Origin: Chitinophaga skermanii
GTDB lineage: Bacteria > Bacteroidota > Bacteroidia > Chitinophagales > Chitinophagaceae
Assembly (NCBI RefSeq): GCF_003259335.1
Contig: NZ_QLLL01000012.1
Coordinates: forward strand, 62,001-126,000
Direction: 5' to 3'
DNA length: 64,000 nucleotides
Shown one piece after another: positions 34,675 through 41,967 of the stretch. Under the pieces are notes generated by a model. That model worked only from the letters and a program-made list of their open reading frames with translations. It had not been told where the DNA came from and did not search any database. The translations under genes and the position numbers were made by a program. Positions within the stretch are counted from its first letter, which is position 1; each line of letters begins with the position of its first letter.

Positions 34675-36504
34675 TTATTTTTCTGTTCCCATCAACTCTA
34701 CGCTCCTATTTACAAAAGCAGTAAGGTCGGCTCCTGTTAAAAGATTTTGCGATAACAAAGCCAAATCGGCTAAGTTGCGAACGAGCTTTTGTTGTTTCTC
34801 TACATTGCCTTGTTCCAGGATATTCAAGTAAATCGGGTGATTCGCGTTCACCGTCATGGTAATTTCATCTGGCATATTAGCATACCACGCTGCAGCTGCA
34901 CCACCAACGGATGCCATATCTTTCATACGGCGCATAAATTCCGAGCGGGTAACAATCACAGGTTGTGCATCGGCACTTAAACCTTGCAAGGTTACTTTGA
35001 TGTTCGACTGCGTGATTTGTGTACCAAACAGATCGGTTAAGCTCTTCTCTTGGTCTGCCGTTAATACACTGTCCTTTTTATCTTCTGTATCAATCAAATG
35101 ATCGGCGATATCGGCATCTACGCGGGTAAATTGTACATTCTCCCATTTCGTTTCAATGGTGTTGATAAACGCGGCATCGATAATGGTTTCGAATTTTACA
35201 ATTTTGAATCCTTTCGCTTTGGCTGCTTGGATGTAGCTATCCTGTTGCACCGGGGCGGTAGCATACAAAATCACTTGCTTGCCTTCTTTATTGGTTTGAA
35301 GAGCAGCTGTTTCCGCTTTGTATTCTTCTACCGTGTAAAACTTACCGCCATCCACGTCTTCCATGAGGTGGAATTTGTTGGCTTTGTCTAAGAATTTATC
35401 GTCGGTAATCATACCGTATTTCACGAACAAACCAATGCTTTCCCATTTTTCTTCGAAAGAAGGACGGTCGTTGCGGAACATTTCGTCCAACTTATCGGCC
35501 ACTTTCTTCGTGATGTGGGCATTGATTTTTCGCACGTTTGGATCGCCTTGCAAGTAACTACGGCTAACGTTCAACGGAATATCCGGCGAATCAATTACAC
35601 CATGTAACAACATCAAGAATTCAGGTACAATGTCTTTCACTTCATCCGTAACATATACTTGGTTGCTGTAAAGGTTGATCTTGTCTTTCTGAATTTCGTG
35701 TGTTTTAGAAATTTTCGGGAAGTACAGGATACCTGTCAAATTGAACGGGAAGTCAACATTCAAGTGAATCCAGAACAACGGTGCTTCCGCGAATGGGTAT
35801 AATTCTTTATAGAAATTTTGATAATCTTCTGCTGTTAATTCCGATGGTTTCTTTGTCCACGCCGGGGTAGGGTTATTAATTTGGCTACCGTTGTACTTGA
35901 TAGGTACCGGCAAGAACTTACAGAACTTCTGTAAAATAGCGCCAATACGGGTATCGTCGAGGAATTCTTCGCTTTCTTCATTGATGTGCATCACGATATC
36001 TGTTCCACGTGTTGGTTTTTCGATATCGGTGATCGTGAATTCTGGAGAACCATCACATTCCCATTTAACGGCTTGCGTGCCGGGTTTCCACGACTTCGTA
36101 AGTATGTCAACTTGTTTACTTACCATGAATGAAGAATAGAAACCAAGGCCAAAATGGCCGATGATGTTCACGTTTTCGCCTTGACCTTTATACTTGTTCA
36201 AGAACTCTTCAGCGCCCGAGAAGGCAACTTGGTTGATATATTTATCCACTTCTTCAGCCGTCATACCAATACCACGGTCGCTGATCGTAATGGTTTTGTT
36301 TTCTTTATCGAGGATAACTTCGATGGCGATGTCGCCCAATTCTTCTTTGAATTCGCCTGTTCTGGCAAGCGTTTTTAATTTTTGGGTAGCATCAACGGCA
36401 TTACTAACGAGCTCGCGAATGAAGATTTCGTGATCTGAGTACAGGAATTTCTTAATGATGGGGAAAATATTCTCTGTTTGTACGCGAATGGCACCTTTCT
36501 GCAT
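34675..36504 (-). CDS. htpG: molecular chaperone HtpG (Hsp90)
   Basis: A bacterial Hsp90, 609 aa. The GHKL ATP-binding domain (1 to about 215) has ELVSNAVDA with Glu31 and Asn35, SDRGIGMT near 74 and IGHFGLGFYSSFM near 115. The middle domain includes LYSNQVYVTD and LNVSRSYLQGDP, and a dimerisation domain follows. The start is fixed by MQKGAIRVQTENIFP. It is monocistronic with a strong terminator. Upstream lie three TTGAC repeats at 11-12-bp steps and, further away, a long phased repeat array. No CIRCE-type inverted repeat was found. Confidence 0.97.
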   Translation of the reverse strand: MQKGAIRVQTENIFPIIKKFLYSDHEIFIRELVSNAVDATQKLKTLARTGEFKEELGDIAIEVILDKENKTITISDRGIGMTAEEVDKYINQVAFSGAEEFLNKYKGQGENVNIIGHFGLGFYSSFMVSKQVDILTKSWKPGTQAVKWECDGSPEFTITDIEKPTRGTDIVMHINEESEEFLDDTRIGAILQKFCKFLPVPIKYNGSQINNPTPAWTKKPSELTAEDYQNFYKELYPFAEAPLFWIHLNVDFPFNLTGILYFPKISKTHEIQKDKINLYSNQVYVTDEVKDIVPEFLMLLHGVIDSPDIPLNVSRSYLQGDPNVRKINAHITKKVADKLDEMFRNDRPSFEEKWESIGLFVKYGMITDDKFLDKANKFHLMEDVDGGKFYTVEEYKAETAALQTNKEGKQVILYATAPVQQDSYIQAAKAKGFKIVKFETIIDAAFINTIETKWENVQFTRVDADIADHLIDTEDKKDSVLTADQEKSLTDLFGTQITQSNIKVTLQGLSADAQPVIVTRSEFMRRMKDMASVGGAAAAWYANMPDEITMTVNANHPIYLNILEQGNVEKQQKLVRNLADLALLSQNLLTGADLTAFVNRSVELMGTEK

Positions 36505-36566
36505 AATAATATTTTTTTTGAGGGATGGGGTTCAAAGTGTGTGCCACCAGGTAAGAGTGTGACAAG

Positions 36567-36594
36567 TTGACAATTTCTTGACGATTGGGTTGAC
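36567..36594 (-). promoter_or_regulatory. three phased GTCAA boxes upstream of htpG
   Basis: TTGAC on the plus strand (GTCAA on the htpG strand) starts at 36567, 36578 and 36590, steps of 11 and 12 bp, 63-90 bp before the htpG ATG. This may be an operator for a heat-shock or other regulator; no known consensus was recognised. Confidence 0.35.
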
Positions 36595-36681
36595 AAAATG
36601 CAGTAATACGGCATTTTATAATATCTCCCAATGTTAGTTTAATGTTCTTCTAATGGTAAACATGCGTCGTTGCTATATGGA

Positions 36682-36712
36682 GATATATTCCACCTATATC
36701 TTGGATATATTC
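36682..36712. repeat. direct repeat GATATATTC, 22 bp apart
   Basis: GATATATTC occurs at 36682-36690 and again at 36704-36712, immediately left of the TYAAAG array, with the same two-turn spacing found elsewhere in this region. Confidence 0.55.
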
Positions 36713-36723
36713 GGTAGCTATTT

Positions 36724-36826
36724 TCAAAGGCAAGTCAAAGTCTTTCAAAGGCAGGTTAAAGTCTTTTAAAGGGTCGTCAAAGGCATTTCAAAGGGTTGTC
36801 AAAGGCAAGTTAAAGGCTTTTCAAAG
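36724..36826. repeat. ten-copy TYAAAG array with 10-11-bp period
   Basis: TCAAAG or TTAAAG begins at 36724, 36735, 36745, 36756, 36766, 36777, 36788, 36799, 36810 and 36821. The steps are 11, 10, 11, 10, 11, 11, 11, 11 and 11 bp, close to one helical turn. Most copies continue with GGC, GGG or GTC. A higher-order 21-22-bp unit can be seen in the left half. Copies are too short and degenerate for CRISPR. Confidence 0.85.
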
Positions 36827-36945
36827 GCTCGGTACATTCTTAACCGGGGTAGATGACTGGTTTGAATGGGGGAAGAAAAATCCAAATAGCCCCCATAAAG
36901 GGTGTTTTTTCACACTACAAGGTGGCTAAATGAGAAAAAGCCGGG

Positions 36946-36981
36946 AAAAAGTTGAAAAGGGGAATAGAAAAAGTTGAAAAG
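36946..36981. repeat. direct repeat of a 14-mer, 22 bp apart
   Basis: AAAAAGTTGAAAAG is present at 36946-36959 and exactly again at 36968-36981. The offset of 22 bp equals the period of the neighbouring repeats. Confidence 0.6.
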
Positions 36982-37142
36982 AATGTAATTTGCGTCAAGC
37001 GAATACAAATAGAATTATTCATTATATATCATAAATATTTGCTGTAGAAATGATGAAAATGTATAAGTAGTTCATTTTTAGGCAGATGATGAAAAAGAAA
37101 CTTTAGTTAACCACTCATCTTTTGAAGAAAACCATGCAAGGG

Positions 37143-37169
37143 AAAGGTCCTGGTATTACTAGGGCCTTT
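37143..37169 (+). terminator. terminator-like hairpin upstream of the rpsF promoter
   Basis: AAAGGTCCT (37143-37151) pairs with AGGGCCTTT (37161-37169) with one G-T wobble and a 9-base loop, followed by a T-rich tail. No plus-strand gene precedes it, so it may end an unannotated small RNA or act in a longer rpsF leader. Confidence 0.5.
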
Positions 37170-37193
37170 TTATTTGTTAAAGGCGAAGAAATA

Positions 37194-37226
37194 TTGCCGA
37201 TTATCCCAGGAAACCACCTATCTTTG
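37194..37226 (+). promoter_or_regulatory. candidate promoter of rpsF-rpsR-rplI
   Basis: TTG (37194-37196), 22-bp spacer, TATCTTTG (37219-37226). The -7 box is perfect and the spacer is at the long end of the accepted range. The leader to the rpsF ATG would be about 35 nt. Confidence 0.6.
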
Positions 37227-37268
37227 CAATCCTTAATTTTTTTAAACAAATCAATAAACAGGGAATTT

Positions 37269-37622
37269 ATGTCAAACTACGAATTGATGGTGATCTTTAC
37301 CCCTGTGCTTTCTGAAGAAGACTTTAAAGCTGCTCAGAAAAAGTTCGTTGATATCATTAAAGATAACGGCGGACAGATTGTGCACGAAAATCCCTGGGGA
37401 TTAAGATCACTGGCGTACCCAATCCAAAAGAAAACAACAGGTATGTATGTTGTTGTGGAATACAGTGCGCCAACCGACCTCAATGAGAAGCTGAAAATCC
37501 AGCTTAATCGCGATGAAAATGTATTGCGTTACATGGTTACTTCTATAGATAAGTACGCAGCTGAGTACAATGCTAAGAAAAGAGGTGCCTTGAATGCTGA
37601 ATCTAAAACCACAGAAGCTTAA
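37269..37622 (+). CDS. rpsF: 30S ribosomal protein S6
   Basis: A small-subunit protein that binds 16S rRNA together with S18. MSNYELMVIFTPVLSEEDF begins the protein and NPWGLRSLAYPIQKKTTGMYVVVEY is the family core; it is 117 aa. The open frame extends to 37122, but the ribosomal protein begins at ATG 37269: the upstream residues are not S6-like and the promoter box overlaps them. First of a three-gene operon, 5 bp before rpsR. Confidence 0.97.
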   Translation: MSNYELMVIFTPVLSEEDFKAAQKKFVDIIKDNGGQIVHENPWGLRSLAYPIQKKTTGMYVVVEYSAPTDLNEKLKIQLNRDENVLRYMVTSIDKYAAEYNAKKRGALNAESKTTEA

Positions 37623-37627
37623 TAGTT

Positions 37628-37894
37628 ATGGCAGTAAAACAAGAAATTAAATACTTAACAGCCGTAAAAACCGAGAAACGCCAGAAGAAATACTGCCGTT
37701 TCAAGAAAATGGGTATTAAGTATGTAGATTACAAAGACGCCGAGTTTCTGAAGAAATTCTTGAACGAACAAGGTAAAATGTTACCTCGTCGTATCACAGG
37801 TAACTCTTTGAAGTTCCAGCGCAAGGTATCTCAAGCGATCAAAAAAGCGCGTCAAATGGCGTTATTGCCTTATGTAACTGACCTTTTAAAGTAA
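37628..37894 (+). CDS. rpsR: 30S ribosomal protein S18
   Basis: An 88-aa S18 protein, partner of S6 on the small-subunit platform. KKYCRFKKMGIKYVDYKD and the basic RRITGNSLKFQRKVSQAIKKAR region are the family signatures. It sits between rpsF and rplI with gaps of 5 and 6 bp. Confidence 0.98.
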   Translation: MAVKQEIKYLTAVKTEKRQKKYCRFKKMGIKYVDYKDAEFLKKFLNEQGKMLPRRITGNSLKFQRKVSQAIKKARQMALLPYVTDLLK

Positions 37895-37900
37895 GAAGCA

Positions 37901-38347
37901 ATGCAAGTAATCTTAATACAAGACGTTGATAATTTGGGTCAAAAGAATGAACTCGTTGCTGTGAAAAACGGTTACGCTAGGAACTTCTTGATCCCACAAA
38001 AATTTGCTGTTGAAGCAAGCCAAACTAACTTGAAATTGCTTGAAGAGCGTTTGAAAGTTAAAAAGGTAAAAGAAGAGAAGATGTTAGCTGAAATCGCGAA
38101 AGTGGTAGAAGTGTTAAAAGCATCTCCAGTAAAAATCGGTGCTAAAACCGGTACTTCTGGTAAAATCTTCGGTAGCGTTACTAGCGTTCAAATCGCTCGC
38201 GCTATTAAAGAACAAAAAGGTTATGAAATCGACCGTCGTCGTATTCACATCCTTGATGATGTTAAAGAATTGGGTGCTTACAAAGCGAAAATCGATTTCG
38301 GTAAAGGCAACGAAACTGAATTGGAATTCGAAGTTGTTGCTGAATAA
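37901..38347 (+). CDS. rplI: 50S ribosomal protein L9
   Basis: L9, 148 aa, binds 23S rRNA near the L1 stalk. The N-terminal domain reads LGQKNELVAVKNGYARNFLIP (residues about 12-32, core NGYARNFLIP). A long connecting helix rich in Lys and Glu and the C-terminal domain (TGKIFGSVTSVQIARAI) follow. It closes the rpsF-rpsR-rplI operon and is followed by a hairpin terminator. Confidence 0.98.
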   Translation: MQVILIQDVDNLGQKNELVAVKNGYARNFLIPQKFAVEASQTNLKLLEERLKVKKVKEEKMLAEIAKVVEVLKASPVKIGAKTGTSGKIFGSVTSVQIARAIKEQKGYEIDRRRIHILDDVKELGAYKAKIDFGKGNETELEFEVVAE

Positions 38348-38370
38348 GCTTCCTCTGAATACATTTTTAA

Positions 38371-38398
38371 AAGGCTTCACCTCGGTGAGGCCTTTTTT
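38371..38398 (+). terminator. terminator of the rpsF operon
   Basis: AAGGCTTCAC (38371-38380) pairs with GTGAGGCCTT (38385-38394), one wobble, CTCG tetraloop, then a T run. It is 23 bp after the rplI stop. Confidence 0.88.
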
Positions 38399-38472
38399 AT
38401 GCCCCCAAAAAACAATTCCTCCTCCACACCTGTTGTATTTGTATTCGCTCACTATTCCTTAACCATTTGATT

Positions 38473-38862
38473 ATGCAGAAGTTATTCTTCCTTTTCGTTG
38501 TATGTTGTATCGCACCACTCCTCTCTTTCGCACAACAACAAGAAACCGAAACACCCCCTCCAAATACCATTGCTGTTGATTCAACCACCGCCGCCATTAT
38601 GGCCGAACTTACCCCAACGCTTGATCTCAACAATCAACAAGCCGAGGAAGTACAAAGCGCCGTTTCCTCCTACCTTACACAAAAAAACTCCTACAATGGC
38701 CTCAAAACCCTCAATCCCACCAGCTATAAAAAGCAAAATGCCTCCAATCAAAACAAAATGTTCAAGAAAATGAAGCGAACTATGACCATTCGCCAATATT
38801 CGAAAATGCTAGGATTGAAGCCTAAAACTACCACGGCCTTACTCGCCGTCCTATTCTTTTAA
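38473..38862 (+). CDS. small exported protein of unknown function
   Basis: A 129-aa protein with a clear signal peptide (MQKLFFLFVVCCIAPLLSFAQ, cleavage near residue 20). A Pro/Thr linker follows, then a helical part containing LTPTLDLNNQQAEEVQSAV and a Lys-rich stretch. The L-x-L-N-x-x-Q-x-x-x-V spacing resembles small helical exported proteins of this phylum, but no family is identified. I use ATG 38473 instead of the TTG at 38467. Its stop overlaps the stop of the convergent MutS-family gene by 3-4 bases, so the two share their 3' ends. Confidence 0.65.
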   Translation: MQKLFFLFVVCCIAPLLSFAQQQETETPPPNTIAVDSTTAAIMAELTPTLDLNNQQAEEVQSAVSSYLTQKNSYNGLKTLNPTSYKKQNASNQNKMFKKMKRTMTIRQYSKMLGLKPKTTTALLAVLFF

Positions 38863-40172
38863 GTAGTTAACATCGCGGGAATTCCCTCGTTCACCAATAT
38901 CTGCCAGCCCAATTGCTGCTTGGCAACGCCTTGCTGTAAGATGTAATTACATTTCACCTGCTCGTCTTGCACCAAGGCGTCCATATAATAACAACTCACC
39001 TCCGGCATGGCCGATACACTGGAGAATAAGGAAGTAAGATGACTAGAGAAGATAAAATACCCATTCTTTCGCCCCGATAGTCCCTGCAATACTGTTTGCA
39101 AACACTTCTGGGCATCGTCCTGGTTAGTACCGGAAAATAATTCATCAAATACCGCCATCACGCGCTTGCCTTCCTTCACAATGGCAATTACTTCTTTTAC
39201 CCGCTGGATTTCCTGCATAAAATGACTGTATCCCTTCTGTAGATCATCCGTTTTATTGATGGCGATGTATAGATGGTCGATAAACGGTATTTGAGCGGCC
39301 ATAGCGGGCACGCCCATCCCAAGGTGGGCAAAGTATATTGCTTGGCTAACGGCCCGTAAAAGAGTCGATTTCCCCGTCATATTCGCGCCTGTTAAAAACA
39401 TCGACTGCGCGGGGGCTTGCAAGGAGAAGTCGTTTTTTACCGGTTGCTTCAATTGTACATGGTACACCCGCTCCAATTTAAGGGCAGCACCGGGCTCGAG
39501 GCTTATTTTGGGGAATACCAATTGGCGCTCGGCTGTAAAAGTAGCAAGGGCATACAAGGCATCCCAATCTGCCAGTATCGTAAGCAGTCGTTCTACCGCC
39601 TTTGTATGTTTAACACGCACCAGGTGATCGATGAAGAAGTAATGCTGTTGTGGCAGTGATTCGTCGAGCGCAAACTTCCGCACCGAGAAGGTGGCGAGCA
39701 TATCTTGTACTTCTTGGATGTATTGTAATACGAGCTGTGGCGGGTTCTTCGCATGCATGCGATCGATCCATTTGGCTACGTTATCGAGCGTATACAAGGT
39801 TCTACGGGCCGCATCAATAATGCGGGTGTAGGTATTGTTTTTAGCAATTTTATACCAGCTGAACCGGGTATAGAAGCGTAGCTTATCATCGCTGTACAGG
39901 ATGGGATCTCCGCTTTTGAGGTAGTGTTGTAGGTAATACACTTGGTCTTCCGCTACATGCAGGTCGCATGCGGCCAAGTTACCCGCAATAAAGCGGATGG
40001 CTGCTTGCGTGGCTTGCAGGGTATTGTAATCGCCGATGGGCGATTGCATGCGTGTGCGCAATTGATCTCGGCCGTTTTGGGTTTTCGTATGATCTACGAT
40101 GGCAAATATAGCGGCAGCCGGGTCATTTCGGTTAAAAATACCTAGGTCGAACAAACTATGCTTATCGAGCAT
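38859..40172 (-). CDS. MutS-family DNA mismatch repair-like ATPase (short form)
   Basis: A 437-aa protein with the MutS core and ATPase domains only. The lever/clamp-like helical region covers about 20-210. The ATPase has TGANMTGKST (261-270) as Walker A, then VFDELFSGTNQDD (about 340) as Walker B/D-loop and SSHLTSL further on. The N-terminal mismatch-recognition domain with its Phe-x-Glu motif is absent, and so is the Smr nuclease of MutS2. Such short MutS homologs are common in Bacteroidota; their role is not settled. It follows the ABC permease by 35 bp on the same strand. Confidence 0.82.
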   Translation of the reverse strand: MLDKHSLFDLGIFNRNDPAAAIFAIVDHTKTQNGRDQLRTRMQSPIGDYNTLQATQAAIRFIAGNLAACDLHVAEDQVYYLQHYLKSGDPILYSDDKLRFYTRFSWYKIAKNNTYTRIIDAARRTLYTLDNVAKWIDRMHAKNPPQLVLQYIQEVQDMLATFSVRKFALDESLPQQHYFFIDHLVRVKHTKAVERLLTILADWDALYALATFTAERQLVFPKISLEPGAALKLERVYHVQLKQPVKNDFSLQAPAQSMFLTGANMTGKSTLLRAVSQAIYFAHLGMGVPAMAAQIPFIDHLYIAINKTDDLQKGYSHFMQEIQRVKEVIAIVKEGKRVMAVFDELFSGTNQDDAQKCLQTVLQGLSGRKNGYFIFSSHLTSLFSSVSAMPEVSCYYMDALVQDEQVKCNYILQQGVAKQQLGWQILVNEGIPAMLTT

Positions 40173-40207
40173 AAAAATGGGTGGTGTTAGTAAATATATG
40201 GGTCGCG

Positions 40208-41485
40208 TTATTCGAAGCGCAAAGCTTGGATAGGATCGAGTTTCGACGCTTTAATCGCCGGTAAAATACCCGATAATAGTCCCACGATTGCGCACAAACC
40301 AACGCCAATGCCGATCCATAACCAAGGAACAACAAAGCTGGTTTTTAAAATCAGGGAAACTACGTTGCCCACCAACATACCAAAGAAGACGCCTACAAAG
40401 CCGCCCAGTACGCTGATGATAATGGCTTCGTACAAGAATTGTGTACGGATTGTTTTGGAGGTGGCACCTAAAGCCTTGCTCACCCCAATCTCACGGGTAC
40501 GCTCTGCTACCGATACCAACATGATATTCATTAATCCAATCGCCGATCCAATAAGGGTAATAGCCCCAATTACAATGGCCGCAATGGTTACAAAGGCTAA
40601 GCTATTAAAAAGCATCTCGGCGATGCTATCGTTCTTCGTGATATAAAAATTACTTTCCTCGTCCATCCCAATATGACGGATAATACGTAATAAGCCAGTT
40701 GCTTCACCAATACCGGCATCCATCATTTTCGGATCGTTGATCGATACGTTGATGTTGTACGATGCATTCGGGCGGTTAAATACGCGTCGTACGTTTGTTA
40801 CTGTTGTAATAACGATATTATCAGGCGAAAATAAATTGCTGGAGCCTTTGGATGTTAACACTCCAATTACGCGGTAACGCACGTTACCCAACCTAATCGG
40901 CGAACCTACTACGTTGCGCATTTCTTCACCAAATAACTTCTTCGCAATATCTGGCCCTATGATGGCTACGTTGCGGGCCGATTCCATATCGGCTTCGTTG
41001 AAATCGCGGCCGGCTTGGAGATCGTAATTCGTGTATTTGAGGTAATTCTCATCACCGCCAATAACGGCGATATTGGGATTCGTTTTCTTTGAACCGCTAT
41101 ACACGGTTACCGACCCCGGCCTATACCAAATGCTTACCATCGAAGGAAAATCAAAACGCTTTTTGAAATCCATGGCTTCTTGGAAGGTGATGACTTTATT
41201 TTTATTGGAAGTTTTGACTCTTTTTTTAGAAGCGGTTCCTTTCGTAGCACCACTACCTCCGCCGCCGCCGATACGCACGTTCATTTCACGGTTACGGATC
41301 ATAAAACCATTCGCACCCATGGCCGAGAAACTATCGAAAATACCATTTTTCAAACTGTCGATGGCGGTGAAAATACCTACTATGGCAGTGATACCCAATG
41401 CTATAATAGCAACAGTAAGCGAGGTACGCAAACGACTTGCGGTAACGGATCTAAAGGCTAGAGAGAATATATCGCGAAAGTTCAT
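40208..41485 (-). CDS. ABC transporter permease (MacB/FtsX family)
   Basis: A 425-aa permease with one N-terminal membrane helix (about 20-42), a periplasmic MacB-type core (about 45-270, with IGPDIAKKLFG and VVGSPIRLG) and three C-terminal helices of the FtsX domain, including ERTREIGVSKALGATSKTI and ILPAIKASKLDPIQALRFE at the end. An unusual Gly-Ser/Lys-rich insertion sits near residues 72-95. No ATPase or membrane-fusion gene is next to it. MacB-type systems export peptides, lipoproteins or drugs, or transmit mechanical force; the cargo here is unknown. Confidence 0.88.
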   Translation of the reverse strand: MNFRDIFSLAFRSVTASRLRTSLTVAIIALGITAIVGIFTAIDSLKNGIFDSFSAMGANGFMIRNREMNVRIGGGGGSGATKGTASKKRVKTSNKNKVITFQEAMDFKKRFDFPSMVSIWYRPGSVTVYSGSKKTNPNIAVIGGDENYLKYTNYDLQAGRDFNEADMESARNVAIIGPDIAKKLFGEEMRNVVGSPIRLGNVRYRVIGVLTSKGSSNLFSPDNIVITTVTNVRRVFNRPNASYNINVSINDPKMMDAGIGEATGLLRIIRHIGMDEESNFYITKNDSIAEMLFNSLAFVTIAAIVIGAITLIGSAIGLMNIMLVSVAERTREIGVSKALGATSKTIRTQFLYEAIIISVLGGFVGVFFGMLVGNVVSLILKTSFVVPWLWIGIGVGLCAIVGLLSGILPAIKASKLDPIQALRFE

Positions 41486-41656
41486 AATAACCGGTTCGTA
41501 CTAAAGTTAATAAAATTCTTTACTACTTATACTTATTGTGGATGAAAGGTTTAATAAGGGGTGTGAGGAGGGTGTTTTAAAGGAGATTTGGGGAAGATTT
41601 TTAAAGTGATTCTTTGGGGGAATAGCGGGCATACTAATTTATCTTTTATTCTAATT

Positions 41657-41687
41657 GTTACTTTCTTTGCTCGCCAAAGCAAGTAAC
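41657..41687. repeat. palindromic intergenic element
   Basis: GTTACTT pairs with AAGTAAC and, inside them, CTTTG with CAAAG around a short loop, so a 31-bp imperfect hairpin forms. A further ACCAAAGAAAG follows. Similar TTACTTTCTTTG...CCAAAG segments are, from memory, scattered between genes in many bacteria; copies elsewhere in this genome cannot be checked here. Confidence 0.55.
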
Positions 41688-41700
41688 CAAAGAAAGGCGA

Positions 41701-41730
41701 AAAACGCCCCGTGAACGGCGGGGGCGTTTT
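41701..41730. terminator. GC-rich bidirectional hairpin
   Basis: A perfect 10-bp stem AAAACGCCCC / GGGGCGTTTT (41701-41710 with 41721-41730) and a 10-base loop. It follows the palindromic element directly and could be part of the same repeat unit or a second terminator behind nuoN. Confidence 0.6.
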
Positions 41731-41916
41731 ATCGGAGCGTTGATTGGGCGATGGGGGTACTGTGCTGCCGGGCGTTGGGGTGCTTTATTGGTGGAGGAGA
41801 TGGTGTTGTGTTTTTTTGTGGAGAGGTGAAGGGAAAGTTGAGGAAGAAGATAAATGTTGACGACAAAAAAGTTATCGAGGGGGCGAATATTGATATATCA
41901 ATGAAAGTTGGGGGCA

Positions 41917-41950
41917 ATAAAAAACGCCGACTTTTGGTCGACGTTCTTTA
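41917..41950 (-). terminator. terminator of the nuo operon
   Basis: AACG-CGAC (41923-41931, one unpaired base) pairs with GTCG-CGTT (41937-41945, one unpaired base) around a 5-base loop. On the minus strand a T run follows. It is 23 bp downstream of the nuoN stop. Confidence 0.75.
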
Positions 41951-41967
41951 CTTATTGAAAACTTGAA

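Larger units (their letters stand above)
36505..37268. other. long gene-free region between htpG and rpsF
   Basis: 764 bp with no supported gene. It contains TTGAC repeats near htpG (36567-36594), a duplicated GATATATTC (36682 and 36704, 22 bp apart), a ten-copy TYAAAG array (36724-36826), a duplicated AAAAAGTTGAAAAG (36946 and 36968, again 22 bp apart), a terminator-like hairpin (37143-37169) and the rpsF promoter (37194-37226). The recurring 11/22-bp step over about 300 bp is the notable property. Confidence 0.6.
41486..41967. other. gene-free region between the ABC permease and nuoN
   Basis: 482 bp without a convincing gene. It holds a palindromic element (41657-41687), a strong GC-rich hairpin (41701-41730) and the nuo operon terminator (41917-41950). 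Large parts (about 41540-41640 and 41740-41900) are G-rich on the plus strand with few C residues, unlike the surrounding sequence. Confidence 0.5.

Noticed and set aside
36505..36620. CIRCE heat-shock operator before htpG
   Set aside because: No TTAGCACTC/GAGTGCTAA inverted repeat is present.
36724..36826. CRISPR array
   Set aside because: The repeated core is only 6 bp with 5-bp spacers and there are no cas genes in the window.
36660..36930. Open reading frame across the TYAAAG array with a 7-residue period (FKGKSKS-like)
   Set aside because: It has no ATG, GTG or TTG start, and its period simply mirrors the 21-22-bp DNA repeat; other frames are closed.
37122..37268. N-terminal extension of rpsF from ATG 37122
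   Set aside because: It covers the hairpin and promoter box and is unlike any S6 sequence; the protein starts at 37269.
37143..37268. S6:S18-binding leader RNA motif upstream of rpsF
   Set aside because: A hairpin exists but I could not match the conserved loop and bulge of that motif with confidence, and it lies upstream of the likely transcription start.
41751..41966. 71-codon plus-strand frame near nuoN
   Set aside because: It reads through the nuo terminator and consists of low-complexity G-rich sequence.
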